In this document: positions 56,259-64,000 of the stretch, piece by piece
Position numbering within the stretch: position 1 is the stretch's first letter
Layout of the letters: the number at the start of each line of letters is the position of its first letter
Assembly: GCA_029204225.1 (NCBI GenBank)
Contig: CM055100.1
Location: 7,456,713-7,520,712 of the forward strand
Length of the DNA: 64,000 bases
Source of the DNA: Diphasiastrum complanatum
Lineage: Eukaryota > Streptophyta > Lycopodiopsida > Lycopodiales > Lycopodiaceae
Reading direction: 5' to 3'
The notes under the pieces: model-generated
The model's database searches: none
Told to the model about the DNA's origin: nothing
Seen by the model: only the letters and a program-made list of their open reading frames with translations
Made by a program: the position numbers and the translations under genes

Positions 56259-59200
56259 CTGCAATTAAACGAACTAAAAAATTAGATCCTTGGGAGCACA
56301 AAAGCTCGTCTGCTAGCAGATTTGTCAAGCCAATTTTATGCCCTACAGACTTAATGTAGACAAGGCAGAATTCAGGCACAACATAATGTCTTTGAGAGAA
56401 ATAGTATTTTGAGTAGATTCAGAACATAGCTAGAATAGTATTTGAGAATCTTGGATAAGAAATACAGGTTGGTGCATCACCTAGGTGGTAAATAGACAGA
56501 AATGTTAAGAGGGTCTCAAAGTGGCCCAAATTTTGCAAGTGTTGAAGATTCAAAAATCACAAATGTGAAACAACCAGCAACCTAAGATCTATAATTAACC
56601 TAGTTGCAAAGCTCCTGTGTGCTTGAGTGCAATCGCCACATATCTAGCAATCATACCACTGAAAGGAGAGGAAGGTTGCCCATACTAGAAGCATCCATAG
56701 TCTTGTATATTGCTAGCTCCAGTGGGTAAATATGTCATCTTGGTATCATGAGCATACCATCTACCACTTCAAAGTTGACCTCCCACTCCTATATACAAGT
56801 ATACATTCCTGAGAGGTACTCTCCCATGCACATGTCTCTCAATTTTCAAAGACACTCGACAGGTAGCAGTTCTACACACTGAAGTCTGAACAACGTCAGC
56901 TGCTTGAAGTTGAAACGCTGATGGGTGCAGCATATCATTCATCCAAAAATGACCAACTTGAAGTTTTAACCACACTTCAGAAATTTATCTTCCTAATTGT
57001 GGATCTACCCTGTAGTTCATATTGGGATTTGTCTCTTCCTTATGTAGAATTCAGCTATCGATAATTTTTGCCAAGCACTTACAGAGCTGCTTGACATTGA
57101 AACGCTGATGGGTGCAGCATATCATTCATCCAAAAATGACCAACTTGAAGTTTTAACCACACTTCAGAAATTTATCTTCCTAATTGTGGATCTACCCTGT
57201 AGTTCATATTGGGATTTGTCTCTTCCTTATGTAGAATTTAGCTATCGATAATTTTTGCCAAGCACTTACAGAGCTGCTTGACATTGAAACGCTGATGGGT
57301 GCAGCATATCATTCATCCAAAAATGACCAACTTGAAGTTTTAACCAAACTTCAGAAATTTATCTTCCTGATTGTGGATCTACCCCGTAGTGCATATTGGG
57401 ATTTGTCTCTTCCTTAGGTAGAATTCAGCTATAACTGTAAGTGAATACCAACACTGGGTTTACCCATTCCAGCTCTCACAAGGCCATCAACTTCTTTAAC
57501 ACATTTTCCTGCACCCACTGATGAGCATCCATTCTAGTTTGCTTCATAAACGTATGAATTTCAAACGAGTGCCAAGACTTCCTCATGGTGTCCAAGTGTA
57601 ACATGCTCAAGTATCAACCGTCCAAATTATGTCACCTCATGTTTGCGAACATCATCACTATTCAAGTTTCTTGTGGTCGTTCACCACTATGGCCCCTTTT
57701 GAGATCTTTAGAGTTATTACAATTGCAACCTACCAACTCAAGTTACTCCCTAATTCCAAAGTTTCTCCTATTTTCGATGTCAGTAATCTTTGTGCTGTCA
57801 TTTCAGATTACAAAACATTTGTGGCCTCCTTTCTTGTTGACAATGACGATCCATTTGTGGCCTCCTTTCCTGTTGACAATGACACATTTGTCCAAGTACA
57901 TCATCCAATCGCATCATCATTGATGACAAGTTTGAATTCTTTGTGCTGTGACATAGACAACCACTCAAAATGTAACTGGGAAAAATTAAGAAAGGTTTCT
58001 ATGATTTTCCTATGTTACTAGATTGAGCATTTGTTTTGGAGAACACAGTGCTAAACTTTACATTGGCATGATATTCTGTTCTCCTCATTTATTTATCGAC
58101 ATTAAACTTTTCTTCATGAGAGATCACTAAGAATCTCCCTGACCTTTGATTCGAATTTGAGGTTTTGCTATTTCATATGTCCAGGTGTGGCAAGTGAATT
58201 TGAATTCCAGACCTCAGGGGGGAACCATCAATCAGGAAATCTTATTTGATATTATGTCCTCTTAAACCCCTCTTGTAGGCCTAAACTCGCTGGGCAGGAA
58301 CATGATGCACAAACACCCAAGGCCTGCATGTTTGAAAACTGAACTTACTCTTCACAAAACATCATTCTCCTCAAATACAGTCTCCTAAGGTTACAAGAGA
58401 TATAGTGTGTCTTTACCAACTTTCCTGTGAAGTCTGCAAGAAATTGCTCCAACAGGACGCGTGCCTCCTTGAATCGTCTCTCGATGTAGACGGCCATGGC
58501 TGCAACAAGCCTCCCTTCAGCTTGAGAAACGAGTTCCCAGGGCTTATCTCCAAAAGCTTTACTTTTAGCAGGTGAAGGAAGACCAGGATCAAGCACAGAT
58601 GAACACAAGTCACACTCCCAAGGTGATAATGCCACATCTGCTTCAGAAGAGCTTTCTTTCTTGGAGGCTGTTCTAATTAAAACTCCGCCACAACCTTTTA
58701 CCTGACATATGCAACCCTGCAAAACAGAAAACCCTCAAATTTATCGATGGATCCTACCAGAAAAGTCCACCTTGATTGCTCCTATCTCTCAAGCTCAGAT
58801 GATATACCAGACCTCAAGAAACCGATCAACTGACAAGTGAAGTGGCTCCATGCAGCGTTCACAGCAACACACAAAATGTTTATTTACTGCAAGCTCTTGC
58901 TTCCGAGTGGCCCGGGGTTCATACGAATTAATGTATGAAACACACAGCTGCATGTTCAGAAAAACTACTAAGTTCATCCATAAAATCAAAGCTTAAAGCA
59001 ATCAAGCTACCTAAATAAGCCCAACTAAACTTTATATAATGGACAGTATTGAAAGTCTCAAGGTGAATGGATAAACAATGCATTGCACTAATCTGCAATA
59101 CTAAGTTAATCTTTTTCAACAGGAAGTTTAGTACCTCAGATCCTTTGGGGACATCACGTGTGGCTCTGACATACATAATCTTATGATCTGATGCAAAACA

Positions 59201-62200
59201 ACAGTTTGGCCTGTAGAACAATACAGTAGTTACAGTGCTAAAGCATCAATCTTACCACAAGAATGGGATCAACAGCTCCATGTTGGGATAAGATCTTATA
59301 TCAGATACACAGTACAATACTGCTGAAACCTCCAAGAAACTGAGTGCCACTTATATATTTGAAGGCTACTGCAAGTAAGCTTCCAAAAGCAATGTTATAC
59401 TAATCAGTTTCACGATCTCATCAAGGAGCGTGATATACTATACTCCAACGAGTTGATTCATGTCACATGCTTAAACAAGAATCTGTGAAGTGTAAAGAAT
59501 GCTCAAAATGTCGCCTCTGCATGCTTTCTTTCTTGCCCTCCCCTGTATCAGACTATGGTCAGTCGAACTGCCTACCCTCCCTCAGGCCTCACCTTACCAG
59601 TCAGCCCCCCCCACAGAACCATTCTCCGGTTTTTCAAAAAGAACAATTCGATACAAATGATAGGAACTCTAAAAAAGAATAATAGAAACCAAATGATAAA
59701 TCCCTACTGCTTGCTTCAAAGCAAACACAACCTCTTATAGAACACTCTTTGAAACTATGAGCTTTATAACAGACACAACTGCAATGCTCAAAATGGGACT
59801 GCAAGACGATAGATACCAGACAATGTAATCGTTTCAAGGTCTGAGCTAAAAAGATGAGCACTGCTAATTGAGTGTTAAAAACATAAAGTTCCAAAATTAC
59901 CTGCAGGAGTGATTCAGCATGGACACAAAAGGGAAGATCCCAAGTGCGCTATCAGTATTTCGTGGACCTTGCGCACCCATGCCATGAGCATTTGTGTTCA
60001 CAAGAGCTGCTAGCATCTCCAAATCCTCTACACCAATGACCAAAAAGAGAGAAGTTCACATTCAGAAATACCACTGTGGATAAAAGCATAATCCAAATTT
60101 GGCATAGCAGCATTCTGAAACACATTTATTTTACAGAAACGAAAAAAGAAAATCAATCAAAACTGATTTCTAGTACTAAAAATAAAACTTTTTTGACCCA
60201 GAATTTTTTTACACACAATAGAAACTAATTAGAACCATAGATGCACTGCATTTCTGAAACGTGTTTCAGAATTGCGGTCAGAAACGCGGTTCAGAAAAGC
60301 GTTTCTGAAAATTTCAAAAAAAATCCAGAAACGTTTTTGTTTTTTTTGAATTTGGTTTTTTTTTGAGCAATATGGGTATCAGATGAAAGCTCTAATTAAG
60401 AGCATTATTACTGTGTAGTTTACCAACTGTTTCGGGTGCAGGATGTTCCAGTTCAGGTGCATTAATCCAGGTTGGGTTCTGTCAAGGATAAAAATTCAAA
60501 ACTAACCTCTAGCCTGTTCGTTCCGATCACAAATGGTCCCAGTAAGTGTGTTTTTGCTCAGGGAGTTGGAAGGCCAAATCATGAAGAGGCCTTACCGTCG
60601 GGGCCGGGGTCTACTGGCAGCCCCCGGACCCTGCCATTGGGGGGCGTTGCCCCCCAAACACCCCACCGGGGGGCTACCGCCCCCCGAACCCACTGACCAT
60701 TTATTAAAAACCGGAGCAAATAACAACCAAATAGCTATTGAAAATAAGATCTGTTTGTGCCCCATCTACTGCACTTCTGAGAGGCAAAACGCTGGTTTGA
60801 CCATTGATCCACTAAAAAAATTTCAGCCATAAGCTATTTTTCCAAAAAAAAAAAAAAAAAATTCTTTTTTTTTGAACGATTCTGGTCTGAGAAACGCGGT
60901 TTCCGAAACGCGTCTCCTCAAAACGCGTTTCTGTGCATCTATGATTAAAACATTAATAAACAAAAAGTTTCCTTTATTTTAAAATAGCAACTTTCTAGGA
61001 AACCCTAATCAGGTTCCCCAGAACGTGTTCTGGAACACATTCCAGATGGTGTTCCAAAACATGGGCAGCAATTATCATCCAAGAAAATGTTTAAACGGTG
61101 TCCAGTGTTTCTATACAATGTCACACTTACACACCTACAGTAAGTGTTTGACAAATAGTCTCCTCATCTTCATCCTCCAACTCCAACTGTGTTATTGCCT
61201 CACGCAGGGATTCACAGCCCTTCCTAACCGCTGCCTTCCAATCTGCTTTGGCTTTGTCATGATGGGTTTGCAAGCCCATTACATCCTGCAAATGTCAGAT
61301 AAATAAAATAACAGGAATCACTAAATTGCAGTTCTATCAAATTTCCAGCTTGATGAAATGAACAAAAATTTCAACAAGAGACTTACCGAAAAGCAAGGGT
61401 AGATGATCCCATCACTGGATGTTCCCACAAAGCCTTCTCCAAGAACCCCTGTTAGTCACTGTACTTGATCTTTTAAAATGAAAAAATGAAATTGTGGAAA
61501 TTTTATGCATTTCAGTTGGATTTCCCTTCAGAAATATTAAAGCTACGGCCTTTTGTATTATTTGAACTACAAAAGAACCTGCATATAAGGAGAGAAAGCA
61601 TGCCTCTCTTCTTCAGTGATGGGGATTTACTAAGTGCAAGGGCCAGAACCAAATGCAGCAGATCCTCATCACAGCTTGCTTGTTTAGCAATGTTTTTTAT
61701 GGAAGCCACCACATGACACCACTTCTTATGCCATGATAATGCATCTCTTTGGCACTCCTGCATAATGCAAAGTAAAGTCAAATCAATACAACTATTTCCA
61801 TTCTTTAGAAGAAACGTTCAGTGATTTCATTTATGCATATTAGTCAATATGGGTAATCACTAAACTTGTCACCCTCACAGAATGATGGAGTCATTCTTGC
61901 TGATTAATAAGAATATGGACAACAATTTTCTAAACCTATAGGTCATATGTACAGAAGACTTAGTAAAGTGGAGAAGCTAGAAAAGAAATGGACAAAGGAA
62001 AACCTGATAAGGTAAAAGAGGCAAGCAAGAAAATTTTTGCTGGGAGCAAAGAAAAAAAGCAGCTCAGCTACTATTTATTCAACAGTTAACAGATCTTTTG
62101 TAGATTTGCTATTATTTTCTTTGAAAATTCCAAATGATAAAATTATCACTTCTCCATTACCAGTGAGAAAGAAATAATTTGCTAACTTCTGGAGGTCGTT

Positions 62201-63375
62201 GAGGAACTGACACTGAACTTGGTAATGAAGCAGTGAGTTGATCCATGTGTACATAAACAGATTCTATTAGGTACGTAGCAGTGAGTTGATCCATGTGTAC
62301 ATAACAGATTCTAGAGGTGCGCGTCCGGGCCGGACGCGGGCAATCCACGTCTGCGTCCGGCGTCCGGACCCGGATGCGTCCCTATTTTTTTTATTTTTTT
62401 AACAGTAAAAAAACAAAAAAAAAAATTAAATACGTAAATGATTAACAAAAAAAAACATAAAAACTTGATTTTATTTTAGGTTTGGGTATGGGGATTATAA
62501 ATTTGGGGGGTTTTTTGGGGGGGTTAAATTATGCCCTGTCTGGGGAAGCCTTTAAAAAACAGCATGAAGAAACAATGCTTGTTTGATCACATAGTAGTAT
62601 GAATAAAATCCTAGGCTGAGACATCGTCTGAGCCTAAGAGGGGACTCTCTTGGACGTCTGGTGAGGGGGCCACTATTTGCCTGCGGTGATACTAAAGACT
62701 ACAAAATCTTCTCCTTAGTTTACACTACAAACAAAGCTGCTCTTCTGTTTTTATCCTGTGCTAAATATTTTAGAGACCCCTCCAATCAGTCCAATAGAAA
62801 ATACATTTTTTGAAGAAACCAATATTACCCTGAAATATAAACCTAGCATTAAAACTTTCAAGATCTAATTTTAAGGATTAAGATATCCAAAAAAAGTGAT
62901 CATGTAAGAACATGTTGTCTTTCTGTTCAAGTCACTAAAATACAAGTCATGCAATATCTCATATTATCATGCACAGGATGTGCAACAACGAATTTTCTGA
63001 AGTAATCATTGAGAGATTCAGCAGAAAGTTCCATTTGCAGGATTGACATTTTACAAAGAATGGCCATAATTATTCTGTTTCAGAGTAAAAACATGTTCAA
63101 AATCATAAACTACAAGATTGGCTTCTGACAGTAAAAAACTCTTGTAGAAATTTATGAGTAGCAAAAGTCAAATCAACTTCAATCCTTGATTCATAGATCA
63201 GTTAAACTTGTCTACCAGACAATATACTGCATAGCTGCACAAGGAACATTCATATCGAGGTGAACCTTCCACTAGATCCTGACAGCAAGCATGGCATAAC
63301 GCTGTTCGGTAACTAGAAAGTGTTACAAATGCCACAGCTTGTTCAGCCACAATCACCTCGCCTGCCTTGATCAGC
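55905..63375 (-). CDS. SMYD-like MYND-SET domain methyltransferase (5' end outside window)
   Basis: Predicted protein-lysine methyltransferase; its substrate cannot be told from sequence. Exons on the minus strand: 63375-63216, 61757-61631, 61448-61387, 61285-61135, 60027-59901, 59210-59135, 58947-58813, 58716-58417, 56258-55905. All junctions seen are GT-AG and in phase, giving about 497 residues. The first begins LIKAGEVIVAEQA (SET N-part), then the MYND finger (CHAC, CSLC, YC, HKKWC) interrupts SET. FPFVSMLNHSCRPNC is the cofactor and substrate core, VSYINSYEPR the SET end, and FVCCCERC the post-SET cysteines. A Cys-rich patch (VKGCGG, WECDLC) and TPR-like helices follow. This resembles plant TPR-SET proteins related to SMYD4/ASHR1. 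The last exon may have a different true end. Confidence 0.88.
56259..58416. other. Intron of the SET gene with tandem repeats
   Basis: 2.16-kb intron. The only structured part seen is the 187-bp tandem array at 56,911-57,430. Confidence 0.6.
56911..57430. repeat. 187-bp tandem repeat, about 2.8 copies
   Basis: TGAAACGCTGATGGGTGCAG begins copies at 56,911, 57,098 and 57,285, an exact 187-base period. The copies are nearly identical; the third carries a few substitutions (ACCAAACTT, TACCCCGTAGTG) and ends early. Confidence 0.95.
58417..60027 (-). CDS. SET gene exons: SET core, post-SET and Cys-rich region
   Basis: 60027-59901 (LVNTNAHGMG to NHSC), 59210-59135 (RPNCCFASDHKIMYVRATRD), 58947-58813 (LCVSYINSYEPRATRKQEL, FVCCCERCMEPL) and 58716-58417 (CQVKGCGGVLI, WECDLCSSVL, then an amphipathic helical part). 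The NHSC-x-PN motif is complete across the splice. Confidence 0.88.
60028..61134. other. Intron of the SET gene containing a MITE
   Basis: Apart from the MITE at 60,236-60,943, a GAACGTGTTCTGGAAC-rich patch lies at 61,018-61,065. Confidence 0.6.
60236..60943. mobile_element. hAT-type MITE with CATAGATGCAC inverted repeats
   Basis: 708 bp. Left end CATAGATGCACTGCATTTC and right end GTTTCTGTGCATCTATG are inverted repeats. Flanks ATTAGAAC (60,228-60,235) and ATTAAAAC (60,944-60,951) are an 8-bp duplication with one change, the size expected for hAT. There is no transposase; subterminal GAAACGCG words recur on both sides, and a GC-rich hairpin patch is at 60,595-60,692. Confidence 0.8.
61135..61757 (-). 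CDS. SET gene exons: end of MYND and SET-insert region
   Basis: 61757-61631 (ECQRDALSWHKKWC, the H-x3-C end of MYND, then LLHLVLALAL), 61448-61387 (GEGFVGTSSDGIIYP) and 61285-61135 (DVMGLQTHHDKAKADW, then an acidic run). DV-x-L-x-TH is a usual mark of SMYD proteins after MYND. Confidence 0.85.
62231..62313. repeat. Direct repeat, about 35 bp
   Basis: CAGTGAGTTGATCCATGTGT and following bases to ACAGATTCTA occur at 62,231 and again at 62,279, separated by about 13 bases. Confidence 0.85.
62314..62385. repeat. GC-rich palindromic patch (GCGTCCGG/CCGGACGC)
   Basis: GGTGCGCGTCCGGGCCGGACGC and later CGTCCGGCGTCCGGACCCGG stand out in AT-rich surroundings. Probably the end of a small transposon; no matching opposite end found. 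Confidence 0.6.
63216..63375 (-). CDS. SET gene exon: SET N-part and first MYND cysteines
   Basis: 53 codons after a split one: KAGEVIVAEQAVAFV, then CHACCQDL and CSLCSYAVYCL, ending at a GTAGAC donor. Joined to the next exon the finger reads YC-L-E-C; most MYND fingers have three residues between these cysteines, not two. Confidence 0.85.
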
Positions 63376-63788
63376 CTGCAGAGAGAAGAATTTTAGAGCA
63401 GCACTGTACGCAGAAGGTTCATTGACTTCATCTTGTCATAAGCAATTAAACTATACTACCAAAACATCCTAGCATTGTGAATGCTCAAATTTAGCTTGGT
63501 GCCCTTGTTAGTAGGACATTTAGCTAACCCCTCGATACAAAAAGAATACATTTCACATAGCTTATATAACTTTCTATTAGAATAGTTCCAGATGAAATGA
63601 AAGAACAAGAGCTTTCAACGCGTATCCAATTCACCACTAGTGCTAGAGGTTCGAGCGTGGGATGTCAGAGTGCAGGTGCTTGAGGTTGATGACTTAGCTC
63701 GTATCATCCGAGAAAGCATAGTGATCTGTAGTCATGATATACTAGCCCAATCAGAGGAGGTAAGGCCTGTACACCAAGTCTCAGCTGA

Positions 63789-63823
<35 letters not shown>

Positions 63824-64000
63824 CGTTGTAATGTTTTTTTTTGTGCGAGGGCAGGGAATGAGATGAAACATAAACCAGAATCTAGAGCACTCCCACGATT
63901 GGTCTCGGATAGCTTGTCCCGCTAGAGATCAATAAGCCTACAACCCCTAAGTTAATTATGATTAGGAGGGGTTTGGGGCCCTCATGTGCATATGGTCATA
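63376..64000. other. Intron or upstream part of the SET gene to the window edge
   Basis: No exon recognised. Contains a 31-base (GA)n run at 63,791-63,821. Confidence 0.5.
63791..63821. repeat. (GA)n microsatellite
   Basis: About 15 GA dinucleotides. Confidence 0.95.

Larger units (their letters stand above)
61758..63215. other. Intron of the SET gene
   Basis: No clear exon between the two MYND exons. It contains a short direct repeat and a GC-rich palindromic patch at 62,231-62,385. Confidence 0.55.

Noticed and set aside
63630-63680. Possible tRNA or SINE B-box (GGTTCGAGC)
   Set aside because: No matching A-box, cloverleaf or poly-A/T tail nearby.

Overview
The window is nuclear DNA from a land plant, most likely a flowering plant with a transposon-rich genome. 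Intron-split host genes of plant type sit among Ty1/copia and Ty3/gypsy retrotransposons, a hAT transposon, an L1-type LINE remnant, MITE-like elements and long GA/GT microsatellites. Long introns loaded with transposons would suit an early-diverging angiosperm, but the species cannot be fixed from this sequence alone. No rRNA, tRNA, CRISPR or bacterial-type gene was found.

Two host genes are present, both on the minus strand. The first (3,676-32,706) encodes an ARF GTPase-activating protein of the AGD14 type. I could assemble 13 exons in phase, with no internal stop, into a protein of about 685 residues. Exon 1 is at 32,608-32,706 and exon 2 at 9,061-9,122, so intron 1 is about 23.5 kb. The second (55,905-63,375, running off the right edge) encodes a SMYD-like MYND-SET protein methyltransferase. 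Nine consecutive exons are visible; the 5' exons lie outside the window.

Intron 1 of the ARF-GAP gene holds a layered transposon nest. A degenerate hAT transposase gene (12,918-31,004) is cut twice. Copia-1 (from 13,203) sits after its BED finger exon, and gypsy-1 (13,594-18,127) sits inside copia-1's 5' LTR. Copia-2 (24,769-29,896) lies in a later hAT exon and itself carries a 949-bp solo LTR (27,638-28,586). Gypsy-1, copia-2 and the solo LTR each have perfect 5-bp target duplications. An ORF1-only LINE remnant (about 11,190-12,300) lies in a GT/GA-rich repeat at the left of the nest.

Between the two genes (about 36.6-55 kb) are eroded retroelements: copia-3 and gypsy-2 fused at a junction near 40,985 (minus strand), a degenerate reading frame of unknown family (44,340-45,752), gypsy-3 with a 5' LTR and a tRNA-Asp-type primer site (46,445-50,793), a MITE candidate, and plus-strand gypsy-4 and copia-4 fragments (52.3-54.9 kb).

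Nothing here looks like a new multi-gene system. The points most worth checking are the AG...CT termini of gypsy-1, its long uninterrupted ORF tail where RT should be, the ORF1-only LINE, the inverted LTR segment of copia-1, and the unknown ORF at 44-46 kb.
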